The translations under genes were made by a program, and so were the position numbers. The notes beneath the pieces were generated by a model, which saw only the letters and a list, made by a program, of their open reading frames with translations, did no database searches and was not told the DNA's origin. Shown piece by piece: positions 38,206-50,526 of a stretch of 64,000 bases of DNA; position 1 is the first letter of the stretch, and the number at the start of each line of letters is the position of its first letter. The DNA comes from Eleginops maclovinus (taxonomy: Eukaryota; Chordata; Actinopteri; Perciformes; Eleginopidae): positions 2,545,001 through 2,609,000 of the forward strand of contig NC_086371.1 in assembly GCF_036324505.1 (NCBI RefSeq), given 5' to 3'.

Positions 38206-38575
38206 TTAATATTTTTTCAAAATTCAGATTTTTTTGGGGGTATTCCGAGTTTTCTCCAAATTCCGACTTTTTCTCCAAATTCCGACTTTTTCCTCAAAAC
38301 TTCGACTTTTTCCTCAAAACTTCGACTTTTTCCTCAGAATTCCGACTTTTTCTCCAAATTCCGACTTTTTCCTCAAAACTCCGACTTTTTCCTCAGAATT
38401 CCGACTTTTTCTCCAAATTCCGACTTTTTCCTCAAAACTCAGACTTTTTCCTCAGAATTCATGGACGAAAACTAAAGCATATTTTGTTCACAAATTCAGA
38501 CCTTTTCTCAAAATCCTGAGAAAAATATCTGTTTTCCAAATTCTGTCTTTTTCCCCAAATTCAGACTTCCGTAGT
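38206..38575 (+). repeat. Pyrimidine-rich 20-21-bp tandem repeat in the pcdh1 downstream region
   Basis: Repeats of TTCCGACTTTTTCCTCAAAA and TTCCGACTTTTTCTCCAAA. A higher-order period of about 62 bp combining the two types is visible at 38270-38450. If the 3' UTR reaches 39.48 kb this would be transcribed as a U/C-rich tract. Confidence 0.85.
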
Positions 38576-39462
38576 TATTGTATGTGCAATCATATTTTGT
38601 GCTAACCATCAAAAAAACTACGGGGGTTTAAAATAATTTCAATTGAGAAAAAAAAATATATGAATTTAAAATCCTTACATAATTTTGAGGCGATGAAACT
38701 AGCAGCAGTTTTCAGACTAAAACATCAGATGTTAGCTTTTAAAAGGTATTGTTAGAGGAGATGATGGTTAATGAAGTCATCCTGTTGGGATATGGTGTAT
38801 TAGATAATTGGTCTGTGATAATAGGATTACTCTGTCATCTTGAATTAGTTTTGCTGTATTGAAAAAAATAAGTATCATGGCAGCCCCGAGCTTCCGTGCT
38901 TTAAAGATGGATTGAGAAATATTTCAGTTTCTTTTCACCTAGAAGAAGGAAACAGCAGGACAGAGCTGCCGGATCCCGTTTGTCTCTACAGAAAGTCCAC
39001 GTTTGTAGCCTGATTGTTGGTCGGTTATATTTATAGGAACATTGCTAGTGATGCCTTGTTTTTTGTACAGTTTTATGTACATGCAAGTGTAGGTTTTTAA
39101 AAAATGAAGATGAAAAAAGTATATATATTCAACAATGTGAAGGAAATCTGACCCTGTAGGACTATATCGTCTAAAGTACCGTAGGCTTTATTAAATGTAG
39201 GAGTGAAGACGTCTCTCCGCCAATCATTTACGCTTTCCTTTTCCCATGTTCGTGCGGGCTGAAGACAAACTGTACATTTTAGTTTCTTTGTTTTTCTTTT
39301 AAGGAAGTTGGGTGACGTAGTTGTTGGAGCCTCATCTGTTCTCTCTTTTGATCAGCATCCGCATGTTTGAGTAAAAAAAAATAAAAAAAATGTGGTCTTT
39401 TATTTTTGCTGAGCAAATCAAAGAAATACTATCTTGTAATTACTCCTTCCTTATAGCTTTAC

Positions 39463-39468
39463 AATAAA
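39463..39468 (+). terminator. Candidate polyadenylation signal (AATAAA)
   Basis: AATAAA is followed after about 20 bases by a likely cleavage region and then a T/GT-rich downstream stretch (CTCTGTCTTTGTTCG). This is the best-formed poly(A) site on the + strand downstream of the pcdh1 stop codon. It would give a 3' UTR of about 9.3 kb. Confidence 0.45.
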
Positions 39469-40070
39469 ATACATTCAGTCAAAAGAAGCTGGTGGCTGTC
39501 GCTCTGTCTTTGTTCGTCCTGCATGTGGAAGTGGGGACAGGTTTTATAGAAATGCAATTGTGTCTGTCTTCAGTTCACACTTTGTTTTCAAAGGTTAAAG
39601 AAGAAAATGGTGACTGCTGGTGAGGGAAACATTATTACACACCACTGAAGTTTAGCCATCAAAGGGAGGATATACTTTTGAGAAATTGCTTTTAAGAGAG
39701 TAAAATACATTACATACATTTCTCTGGTTTTCTGCCTAGCAACAAGAAAAGAAAGCGCTATGCCTAAAAGTCAGCAGTGGCAACGCTGCCTCCTACAACA
39801 TGATGTTTCCATACAACTTGACGGCTTCCCCAGTTCCAAGGGATTGTCTGATACCATATTTGAAAAAACAGATTAAGGAGAAAACCCTTTCAAAACTTTC
39901 ATCACAATGCAGTTTATTTTGTAATCAAACATAATTCTTAGGAGGGGAAAAGACTGGCAGTAAAAACCTATGGTCCGATCCACCTCAACCGAGTCTTGAG
40001 CACTGTCCTGATGTTGATGCTAGATGAAAAGCCTAAACGTGAGATCATGGGATCACTTTTAAATTGTTCT

Positions 40071-40151
40071 AAAGAGGCCCTATTATGCTTTTGGGGGGTT
40101 TCCCTTTCCTGTAGTGAATGTAAATGGTCTGCAAAGGTTAAAATCCCAATG
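40071..40151 (+). repeat. Family A end directly preceding the second 57-bp array
   Basis: AAAGAGGCCCTATTATGCTT, then TTTCCCTTTCCTGTAGTG and AATGGTCTGCAAAGG, form the family A end in the orientation opposite to that at 6.9 kb. It leads straight into the array, with the spacer sequence found beside the other array missing. Confidence 0.8.
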
Positions 40152-41625
40152 GCTACATACTGATATACACCTGAACATCAGCAGGAGAGGACTCTTTAAA
40201 GTAGAGACACTACATACTGATATACACCTGAACATCAGCAGGAGAGGACTCTTTAAAGTAGAGACTCTACATACTGATATACACCTGAACATCAGCAGGA
40301 GAGGACTCTTTAAAGTAGAGACGCTACATACTGATATACACCTGAACATCAGCAGGAGAGGACTCTTTAAAGTAGAGAAGCTACATACTGATATACACCT
40401 GAACATCAGCAGGAGAGGACTCTTTAAAGTAGAGACACTACATACTGATATACACCTGAACATCAGCAGGAGAGGACTCTTTAAAGTAGAGACGCTACAT
40501 ACTGATATACACCTGAACATCAGCAGGAGAGGACTCTTTAAAGTAGAGACGCTACATACTGATATACACCTGAACATCAGCAGGAGAGGACTCTTTAAAG
40601 TAGAGACGCTACATACTGATATACACCTGAACATCAGCAGGAGAGGACTCTTTAAAGTAGAGACACTACATACTGATATACACCTGAACATCAGCAGGAG
40701 TGGACTCTTTAAAGTAGAGACACTACATACTGATATACACCTGAACATCAGCAGGAGAGGACTCTTTAAAGTAGAGACACTACATACTGATATACACCTG
40801 AACATCAGCAGGAGAGGACTCTTTAAAGTAGAGAGACTACATACTGATATACACCTGAACATCAGCAGAAGAGGACTCTTTAAAGTAGAGACACTACATA
40901 CTGATATACACCTGAACATCAGCAGGAGAGGACTCTTTAAAGTAGAGAGACTACATACTGATATACACCTGAACATCAGCAGGAGAGGACTCTTTAAAGT
41001 AGAGACACTACATACTGATATACACCTGAACATCAGCAGGAGAGGACTCTTTAAAGTAGAGAGACTACATACTGATATACACCTGAACATCAGCAGGAGA
41101 GGACTCTTTAAAGTAGAGACACTACATACTGATATACACCTGAACATCAGCAGGAGAGGACTCTTTAAAGTAGAGACACTACATACTGATATACACCTGA
41201 ACATCAGCAGGAGAGGACTCTTTAAAGTAGAGACACTACATACTGATATACACCTGAACATCAGCAGGAGAGGACTCTTTAAAGTAGAGACACTACATAC
41301 TGATATACACCTGAACATCAGCAGGAGAGGACTCTTTAAAGTAGAGAGACTACATACTGATATACACCTGAACATCAGCAGAAGAGGACTCTTTAAAGTA
41401 GAGACACTACATACTGATATACACCTGAACATCAGCAGGAGAGGACTCTTTAAAGTAGAGAGACTACATACTGATATACACCTGAACATCAGCAGGAGAG
41501 GACTCTTTAAAGTAGAGACACTACATACTGATATACACCTGAACATCAGCAGAAGAGGACTCTTTAAAGTAGAGACACTACATACTGATATACACCTGAA
41601 CATCAGCAGGAGAGGACTCTTTAAG
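40152..41625 (-). repeat. 57-bp minisatellite array, second copy, inverted (about 26 units)
   Basis: Same 57-bp unit as at 5.5-6.6 kb on the opposite strand, with very little divergence among units. It is open on both strands (522 and 506 codons when translated), again only because the unit length is a multiple of three. Variants TAGAGAGAC and AGCAGAAGAG recur at multiples of 57 bp (for example AGCAGAAGAG near 40867, 41380 and 41551), pointing to block duplication. Confidence 0.95.
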
Positions 41626-42199
41626 GAGCCCTTCAGGTCATTAAGTTCCCTCTGTTACGGAGGAAGCGTGTTTATCAGATGATGTTTTTATGAACTGTTT
41701 TCTTTGAGATACCCTCCTCTGCCCTAAAATGTTTCCGGAGTGTCTCACTGTCTTTTCAGCGCCGCTGTCCTGATGTTCCTCAGGAGCCGTAAACCCCTCG
41801 CCTCGGCTTCCTCCCCATTATTGGATTCCATTTGGGGAAAATTGACTCGTGAATCCTCAAGTTGCCGTGTGTCGTGCCCTAAAGCGAGATACCACCCAAT
41901 CACGTTTCAATATAAAAACAAACCCTGCGTGAGGAACATGAAGCACACGGGGGGTGGGGGGGGGTGCTTATAGCGCTGTTGCATCGCATTACAGCAGTAA
42001 ATTGAAATTCGGGGCAGAATGATTAAATTCATTGCCACACAATATTTCTGGGAACAACAAATAGGGAATATTATGGCGGTTTGTTTTGAGGAGGATGACA
42101 CAGTTGCAGCAGGTTGCTTTTCTTCGCAGTCTTCTCCCCAAAGGTTTCATCACTTTACCCCAATTCTCCTCTTGTGTTTTCCTATTTAGGCTGTTTGTC

Positions 42200-43180
42200 T
42201 TCTCCTCCTCTCCCCTTTCCTTATTTCTAAACACAATTCCTTTCATCTCGACTTCCTTACGTCCTTCTTTTCTGTCCTAACTCCTCTTTTACTTCCTCCT
42301 TTCCTCTATTTATCCTCTTTAACTCCTCTCTCTCTTCCTTTCTTTTAACCCCTCATCCTCCAAGGTTTGCTTCTTCACTTGTTTCCTTCTTTTGCTCCGC
42401 TTCGTCACAAAAACCATCCTTTCTTTCGTTTTCCTTCCTTGTTTGCCTCCTTCCTTCCTACCTATCCTCCTTTTGTGTAGTTGTTGTCTTTAATCTCTTT
42501 GTGTCTTTTAATTTCGTTTCCTTTCTTTTTAGCTCCTTATCGTCCACTTTCCTTCTTTTGCTACCACTTCCTCACAATCTCTACTTGTAGAACTTCTTCC
42601 TTGTTTGGCTCCTTCCTTCCTACCTTGATTCCTTATTTCCTTCCTCCTCTCCATTTCTTGTCCTCCTAGTGTCCTTCTTCAACTCTTCTTGTTTGTTTGT
42701 ATCTTTACTCCCATATCTTCTCTTGACTCCTCGTCATCCAGTTTTCACTTCCTTGCTTGTTTCCTTTTTTCTCTTCCTCCTCCTCACCATCACTGTCTTT
42801 CCATCCTTCTTTCTTTCCTTCATCCAGATTCCTTCATCCCTTCTTCCCCTCCTCATATACTCTTCCTTACTATGTCCTCCTTTTTCTTTTATACTTTCTT
42901 TTTGCTTTCTTTTGTTTCCTCCCTTCCTTATACTTCTTCCAATGTTCCTTTGCTCCTCATATACTCCCTTGTCTCTCATTTCCTCTTCTTACTCCCTCTC
43001 TTTTTCTCCTGTCTTTACTCGATGCATTAGGTTTTACATAATAATTTTTCCAGAATTCCTTCCTGTCATTGACTCCTCTTCCTCCATCGTCTTCCTCTTT
43101 ATCTGTTTCCTCGGATATACTTCCTTTCGTTCATCTCCTCTCCTCCTCCTCCTCCTCTTCCTCTCTCTCTGTGGTTATGT
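42200..43180 (+). repeat. Polypyrimidine tract, about 1 kb
   Basis: The + strand is dominated by C and T in CCTT, CTCC and TTCC motifs with few purines for nearly a kilobase. Open frames here (for example 42669-43196) are low-complexity Ser/Leu/Phe translations and not genes. No clear repeat unit. Confidence 0.85.
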
Positions 43181-43904
43181 GGAGGCGGGGATGTAAAGCA
43201 AACCCAGAACAGGAAGCAGATGATAATATAATAACGTGAGATGAAACGGTATAATATAATAATGTAAGATGAAACTGTATTGATTGCTTTAGGGGAAATA
43301 AGGTCAGAGCATCAGCAGAGAACAGAGGAGAAATTAGAGCCGAAGAACCGAGGAAATAAGATATGCAGGAGGTATTCTCAGTTTCAAGGTGATAAGGGCA
43401 CATTGAGATAAATGTGTGAATGCCAAATATTTCAAAATGTGACTTGGTATGACAGCAGTGTGCAGACAAACGTATCTGGAAACTCTGGTAGAATTTAAAA
43501 TACATTTTTGAAACTTTTTAAAAATGTATAGCGGCCTAAAAAAAACATAAATCCATTTCATGGGAGACGGAAACGGGTACTGGGTGAAGAGGAAGATGAG
43601 GAGGAGAGGAGAGAAGTGGTCAGGAAATACTTCTTTTAGGTACAGAGATGAAATATAGAGAAAGAGAGATGTGGTGCAGGAGAAACCTGGGAATGAGTCA
43701 GCATTTTAATACTCTTCTTGTCTGGAAATCAATGGGTTTGGTTAGATTCCTGAAATAAGGTCTGTGGTTTACACAAGAAGAACAGATTTCAACTTGTTGT
43801 CCTACAATTCTAAAATACGTCAGTAAATACCCGACTGGTTTATCTACAAAGGGCGGCTCCTAACAACTGTCTAAATGAGACAAACAACCGTCATCATGCC
43901 GATA

Positions 43905-44372
43905 ATTAGCCGCCTTTAGCTTAGCGGTGGTGACGTGAAGTCATGTGACTGTGCTGTAGTTCCTTTATAGCCCAGCATTAGCCGCATTTAGCTTAGCGGT
44001 GGTGACGTGAAGTCATGTGACTGTGCTGTAGTTCCTTTATAGCCCAGCATTAGCCGCATTTAGCTTAGCGGTGGTGACGTGAAGTCATGTGACTGTGCTG
44101 TAGTTCCTTTATAGCCCAGCATTAGCCGCATTTAGCTTAGCGGTGGTGACGTGAAGTCATGTGACCGTGCTGTAGTTCCTTTATAGCCCAACATTAGCTG
44201 CATTTAGCTTAGCGGTGGTGACGTGAAGTCATGTGACCGTGCTGTAGTTCCTTTATAGCCCAACATTAGCCGCCTTTAGCTTAGCGGTGGTGACGTGAAG
44301 TCATGCGACCGTGCTGTAGTTCCTTTATAGCCCAACATTAGCCGCATTTAGCTTAGCGGTGGTGACGTGAAG
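43905..44372 (+). repeat. 72-bp minisatellite array, copy 3, left part
   Basis: Six occurrences of GTGCTGTAGTTC at exact 72-bp steps. The first units have CTGTGCTG and the later ones CGTGCTG. The array breaks at the ACGTGAAG of its last unit, where the hAT element is inserted. Confidence 0.95.
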
Positions 44373-45345
44373 TAGAGCATGACACGGGAGTGGATTTTCA
44401 CTCCTGTCCCATCCCGCTCCCAGAAAAAAAATCCTGTCCTGCACAATCCTGGTCAGGAGTAAAAAAAATAAATCTTGTCCTGTCCTGTCCTGTGTGGAAC
44501 GACTCCCAATCCCATCCCGCTCCCACTCAAAAGTACTCCCACTCCTGTCCCACTCCTGTAAAAAAAAATCTTTGTGTGTGTGTTAATAGGGCCTACCTGT
44601 ATGCATATTTGCCACCTACTAAGCAGTTGTAGTCGTTTGGAATGGATGTCAGTTGAACCAACACAGTCACTACATTTTCATCTAAGTTAGATTAATCCTA
44701 ACGTGTTGCCGAAATGTTGCATATTTACTTGGTTTACTTTTCTTCTTTTTCGGTTTATTTCATGCAATTTTAAATGGCTTTTTAACCATATTCCTTTCAC
44801 AAACTGACACTTGGTTACCCCCAAAGATTTGCACGCAGCATAAACCGTATTACTGCCATCGAGTTCCACTCTATTAAACTTTTGAAGCGCATCAGACTTT
44901 CCCTGAAGTGGTACGAGTCTAATAGACGGGTCTTTATTTTTTACCTTAACTTGCAACTTTTCCTTCTCGCCGAACGCTTGCGCATCCATTGTCGGTGTTG
45001 TTTTCCCGCTTGCGTTTTTTGTGTTTCTTTTCCGGTAGCTGCTGGCACAGAACGGAAGTCTCAAAGCACTATTGGATTTGTAGTTCTATTGACCCATGAT
45101 TGACTGTTAATTTTCTGCTCGAGGATTGTAAACATGAACGGATGTAATTGTGGTTGTTTTACACGGTAAAAAAAATAAATAATAATAATCATCTATTTTT
45201 GGCGTTCCCGCTCCTGTGGATTATTATGGATTATTATTCCTGTCCTGTCCCAATCACGAGATGAATACAATTTTGACTCCTGTTTCACGTGAATCCGGCG
45301 GGAATCACGTGTCCTGCGGGAATTCCCGACAAATGTCATCCTCTA
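44373..45345 (-). mobile_element. hAT-type DNA transposon copy with 8-bp target duplication, nested in the 72-bp array
   Basis: The element starts TAGAGCATGACA and ends TGTCATCCTCTA, terminal inverted repeats matching at 11 of 12 bases and fitting the hAT end pattern YARNG. Both flanks carry the same 8-bp ACGTGAAG (44365-44372 and 45346-45353), the duplication length expected of hAT transposases. Removing the 973-bp element and one ACGTGAAG restores the 72-bp repeat register exactly. The ends are rich in CTCCTGTCC-like motifs. At 973 bp it is far too short for a full transposase, so it is an internally deleted, non-autonomous copy. Strand follows the decayed frame inside. Confidence 0.9.
44687..45064 (-). 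pseudogene. Decayed N-terminal BED-finger frame of a hAT transposase
   Basis: A 125-residue open frame inside the hAT element resembles a BED zinc finger, the DNA-binding domain at the N terminus of many hAT transposases. LQKFNRVELDG matches the usual W-x-x-F-x-x-V block with Trp replaced by Leu. It is followed by YAACKSLG, where the second zinc-ligand Cys is Leu, and by LKSHLKLHEI, which keeps the H-x3-H pair. The lost Trp and Cys, the stop shortly after the finger and the absent catalytic region mean it cannot encode a working transposase. Family assignment is from motif shape only. Confidence 0.6.
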
Positions 45346-45665
45346 ACGTGAAGTCATGCGACCGTGCTGTAGTTCCTTTATAGCCCAACATTAGCCACAT
45401 TTAGCTTAGCGGTGGTGACGTGAAGTCATGTGACCGTGTTGTAGTTCCTTTATAGCCCAACATTAGCCACCTTTAGCTTAGCGGTGGTGACGTGAAGTCA
45501 TGTGACCGTGCTGTAGTTCCTTTATAGCCCAACATTAGCCGCATTTAGCTTAGCGGTGGTGACGTGAAGTCATGTGACTGTGCTGTAGTTCCTTTATAGC
45601 CCAACATTAGCCGCCTTTAGCTTAGCGGTGGTGACGTGAAGTCATGTGACCGTGCTGTAATTTTT
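45346..45665 (+). repeat. 72-bp minisatellite array, copy 3, right part
   Basis: The array resumes at the duplicated ACGTGAAG and continues for about five units. It ends in a decayed unit (CGTGCTGTAATTTTTTTT) and then TTAATATGTGGAGATGATCC, which also follows the single unit at 58.73 kb. That shared flank shows the array lies inside a dispersed repeat (family B). Confidence 0.93.
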
Positions 45666-46394
45666 TTTAGCCTGATTTTAGCTTTTTACATCAAAAATCA
45701 AGTGTTGTTAATATGTGGAGATGATCCTGCTGAACAGGAGAGAAGCAGGGTATCCCTAACCAGCAAGATTTTAACTTCTGTGTTGGAGCACAAAAAGGAT
45801 GCTTTAAAAGTGCACTTCAACCCCCCAAAAAAATGTTGACAGGCTATTTTGCTTTTCTATCAATCTACCATTTTTGGATACAATTTTCCGAGTGTGGAGG
45901 CATAGAGATGTTTGCCTTGTCTCCAATACACCGGCACTAGATCCAAAATGATGATAACAATACAGATAACAGCAAATCCATGTATTTGTGATTTGAGATG
46001 GAAATGGTTACAATGGTAGTAGATACAATTTTCTTGATATTTTGAATAATAATAGACTTATTTGCTTCTCCTGCCGCCTTGTCTGATTTTAACACTGGTT
46101 TTATTCCAGGAGAATAACATGTTTAAGTAGAGACAAATCACCATATTCCCTGCACCAAGACTGTAATTTCTCCACTTCAGATTACATTATTATGTGTGTA
46201 AACCATGCCTACATAATTGCGATTGCCCAACCCTGGTTATCAGGAGTGTATTTGTATTTCCGCAAGTAAAAACACCAGCATTTTCTAAAAGCGCTCAAAG
46301 CGTTACAATGGATTTTCTGCTGGACTGTAGCTGCTGTCAGAGGACAGTGACCCTCTCTTGCTAAAAGCATGTCCTTTACTCACTCTGAATGTTG

Positions 46395-46975
<581 letters not shown>

Positions 46976-46985
46976 ATGAGGCAGC

Positions 46986-48080
46986 CAGTGTTGGGGTGGA
47001 TGCTCAAAACAAAGTAATGCCTTTCTTTTCTAAATGACTCACTGCTGAAAGTAATGAATTACACTACAAGATAGATTACATGTGAGTGTATCGCAAGTAA
47101 AAAGGGACGGTTGATCAGAGGTGGTAGAAGTACTCAGATCTTGTACTTGAGTAAAGTAGAAGTACTCAGATCTTGTACTTGAGTAAAGTAGAAGTACTCA
47201 GATCTTGTACTTGAGTAAAGTAGAAGTACTCAGATCTTGTACTTGAGTAAAGTAGAAGTACTCAGATCTTGTACATGAGTAAAAGTAGAAGTACTCAGAT
47301 CTTGTACATGAGTAACATAGAAGTACTCAGGTCTTGTACTTGAGTAAAGTAGAAGTACTCAGATCTTGTACTCGAGTAAAGTAGAAGTACTCAGATCTTG
47401 TACTTGAGTAAAAGTAGAAGTACTTTGTTCTTGTACTTGAGTAAAGTAGAAGTACTCAGGTCTTGTACTTGAGTAAAGTAGAAGTACTCAGGTCTTGTAC
47501 TTGAGTAAAGTAGAAGTACTCAGATCTTGTACTTGAGTAAAGTAGAAGTACCAGAGTGTAGGAATACTCTGTCACAGTAAAAGTATTCTAAATGTTCCTC
47601 CAGTGAAAGTAGAAAGTACTCTCCTCTAAATGTACTTAAAGTAGCGACAGTAAAAGTAGTCATTGTCTGATTGGTCCATTTCAGAATAATATCTCTGATA
47701 TGTTTTATAATGATTGATCATTAAAGTGTTCTCAGAGCTGGTAAAGGTGCAGCTAGTTTGAATGGCTTTGTATACTGCAGGGTAGCTGCTGGATTTACTG
47801 CAGGTGAACTAAAGTCTGATTTAAAGGAGATTATATTTACCATCATTAATCCTAATCTGCCTAGCAACTAAAGGGATTAAATACATGTAGTGGAGTAAAA
47901 GTACACCATTTACCTCTGAATTGTAGTGGAGTACAAAATACACCGTAGCATCAAATGGAAATACTTCAGTAAAGTACAAGTACCTCAAAGACCTCAAAGT
48001 AACGCAGGTAAATGATTTTGCGCAGCGTTACAGAAAAATGTAATCTGATTACAGTACATTGTGTGTTACCCCCAACACTG
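46986..48080. mobile_element. Non-autonomous hAT-like element carrying a 32-bp minisatellite
   Basis: The left end CAGTGTTGGGG and the right end CCCCAACACTG are inverted repeats of the hAT type. The flanks are GAGGCAGC (46978-46985) and GAGGTAGC (48081-48088), an 8-bp target duplication with one mismatch. No transposase frame is visible in the 1,095 bp, which consists of unique sequence, a 32-bp array (47130-47552) and a tail rich in GTAC and AAGTA motifs. A second, truncated and inverted copy lies at about 8674-9570. Confidence 0.85.
47130..47552 (-). repeat. 32-bp tandem array inside the hAT-like element
   Basis: About 13 copies of a 32-bp unit read here as GTAGAAGTACTCAGATCTTG plus TACTTGAGTAAA. 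Variants have AGGTCTTG or ACATGAG, and a few units are 33 bp through an extra A. It is the inverse of the array at 8958-9570. Confidence 0.93.
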
Positions 48081-48489
48081 GAGGTAGCACAGCATGAGGC
48101 TTTCTGTCTTATTTTTCTTACCTGATGGTTTTGTTACCGTTGTGCACGGTCATGCTCTCCTGTTTGTTTGCCTGTGGTGAACTTTAAATAGTGTATGAAT
48201 ACATGGACATTCAATGAAATGTACTCCTGTCTTTGAAAGTGCCCGGGGCGGTTTGTGTTTCCACAAACAAAAACTCAGGTGGGGAAATGTATCTTACTTT
48301 ATCTGATGGTAAAAGAGCTTTTATATGAATTATTTCAGAAGGTAAGTGGTGTAAAATGGGAAATACACTGATTGTATGTCAATATATTGAATATTTGTCA
48401 GATGTGGTTATTGTTTATGGCGTTATATTGTATTTAGTATTTATTATCATGTAGGAAACAACACCCATTGTTCGTGTCCTGTGAAAACC

Positions 48490-49300
48490 AAAGGTCACCG
48501 TCCTCCATTCATCCCTCCCTTTCTCGTTCCCATCATACCTTTAACGCTACTTCCCTACATCCCTTTCACACCCTAACCCCCTTTGACCCTTCATTCCTCC
48601 CTTAATCCCGTCATAAATGTATCCCTCTCTCCCTACATCTCTTCCTCCTTTCATCCCTCCCTCTCTACATCACTCCCTCCATTTATCTCTTAGTCCCGAC
48701 ATCCCATCATCCCTTCAACGCTCCTTCCCTACATCCTTTATCCCTCCCTTCCTCCCGCCCTTCCTCATTCATTCCTTCCTCCCTACATCTCTTCCTCCTT
48801 TCATCCCTCCCTCTCTACATCACTCCCTCCATGTATCTCTTAGTCCCGACATCCCATCATCCCTTCAACGCTCCTTCCCTACATCCTTTATCCCTCCCTT
48901 CCTCCCTCCCTTCCTCATTCATTCACTCCCTAACCCCTTTGACCCTTTATTCCTCCCTACATCCCTTCCTACATTCATTCCTTCCTCCCTTCATCACATT
49001 GTCCTATCATCCCTCCCTCTCTACATCACTCCCTCCATTTATCTCTTAGTCCCATCATCCGTTCAACGGTCCTTCCCTACATCCTTCGTCCCTCCTTCCT
49101 TACATCCCCTTGTCTTGTCTCCTTTCAGCTCGTTCTATTGAATCTATTAAATACTTTTGTATTTAGATCGGGGAAATGGACAGAACTCTGTATCCACTCA
49201 TCCCTCCTTCCCTCCCTACAACCCTTTCTACATTCAACTCTAACTCCCCTCCTTTCCTTTCACCTTTCATCTATTCCTCCATTCAAATGTCAGACTGTAC
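48490..49300 (+). repeat. CT-rich region with 150-bp tandem duplication
   Basis: A segment beginning CCCTACATCTCTTCCTCCTT at 48631 recurs almost unchanged at 48781, and a weaker third copy occupies about 48955-49100. The 150-bp period is a multiple of three, which explains the long frame of repeated Pro/Ser/Leu residues. Further CCTCCCTT runs continue to about 49500. Confidence 0.85.
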
Positions 49301-50526
49301 TTTTGTTGAATGGAAATGTAACTTAGTAGGAGGCGGAGCAAAAAGGGTTTTCATGAACTTCATTCCAAAGAAAAACCCCTTATTCTCCCTGATGATTCAT
49401 GTAGTAGATACCCTGAGGCGGGGCTTAGCTCTGCAGTCTCGGACAATACCAAACCTCCTCCCTCCTCCTCCCTTCCTCCCTTCCTCCCTTCCTCCCTCCC
49501 TGGTGCCTCTGATGTTCGGCCTCTCCATCACTGTCGGCCCTGGGGTGAGGAGCCCGCTGAGGAGAGAAAACAGAGGCGTGGGAGGATGGAGGGAGAAGGA
49601 GCGATGGATGGATGGAGGCTGTGAGGGCGTCAGAGGGGAGGAGGTGAAAAGGGGGGAGATGATGCTTCCCCTCAGGGCTTCCAAAGGCAGCACTTGTATC
49701 AATCACCCGACGGGAGGAGAGGGAGATTCTGACGGATGATCTCCCCCAGCATCCTCCTCTCTCTCTAACCCTGCATGGATAAAAATTCCTCCTTCCCTTT
49801 TCTCTTCTTTTATCGCTAATGTACTCCCTTCATCTCCTCTTCCACTCCTTTTCTCCTCATCTCTTTCGGCTACATTTTAAAATCCAATTTGCTGCTCTTC
49901 TTCCCCTGCTTTTTCTTAATTTTCACCTCCTCTTCTTCCATATTTTTACATTAAACACCTCCTACATCTTGTCTCCCTTCGCCTTCCTTCCTTCATTCTC
50001 CTGTCCTCTCCTTTGGCTGTTTTACTGTCAGCTTTTAGTTTTTTTTTTGCCTATTTTGCTCCTCGGCTGGTTCCCTCCTCACCTTACCTAGCGCCTCCCC
50101 AGGACTTGTCTTGACAGGTCTGCTCCTCCTGCAGTTTCCTCTGCAGGGCTGAACCGTCACACCGAAACAACGTCCAGAAACAACGGGCCACCTGACAGGA
50201 AAAGGTTACACTGGAAAAACTGAAATGTTGACTTTATATAAAAGCATTTTATTTCGCATCACTGTATTAGGTTCGTTGAAAGCAATAATATTAAGTTGAA
50301 CCTAATATTTCTTATCTAGACTGTATAGTGTCTGAGGAGAAGGAGTAAAATGCAAAGGCATAAGGTGGGAAAAGGAGGCGAGTTTGTAGAAAAATAGAGG
50401 AAAGATGAGTAAGAGAAAGGAGGAGGAACAACAATAAGGAAGAGAGGAATCAGGGAAGTAAGGAAGGAGAAAAGTAAGGTGGATGAGAAAGAAGTGAAAG
50501 GAACAAAGAGAGGAGAGTAACAAAAG

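Larger units (their letters stand above)
30127..39485 (+). other. pcdh1 3' UTR, candidate maximal extent
   Basis: The transcript continues past the stop codon. The first kilobase has no further exon or splice signal that I can support. The stretch at about 38.7-39.5 kb, with TTTTGTACAG, ATGTACATGCAAG and several T- and A-rich blocks, reads like the distal end of a long vertebrate 3' UTR and ends in an AATAAA at 39463. A shorter UTR is equally possible: ATTAAA occurs at about 31477 and a pair of AATAAA hexamers near 34660-34675. Parts near 33.6-34.4 kb look more like conserved intergenic DNA, which argues against one continuous UTR. Confidence 0.4.

Noticed and set aside
40083..41682. Two frames of over 500 codons on opposite strands
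   Set aside because: The same 57-bp array in inverse orientation. There is no domain, no splice context, and the frames end as soon as the array ends.
42669..43196. A 175-codon Ser/Leu/Phe-rich frame
   Set aside because: Low-complexity translation of the polypyrimidine tract.
48617..49141. A 174-codon Pro/Ser/Leu repeat frame
   Set aside because: Translation of the 150-bp CT-rich duplication, with no conserved features.
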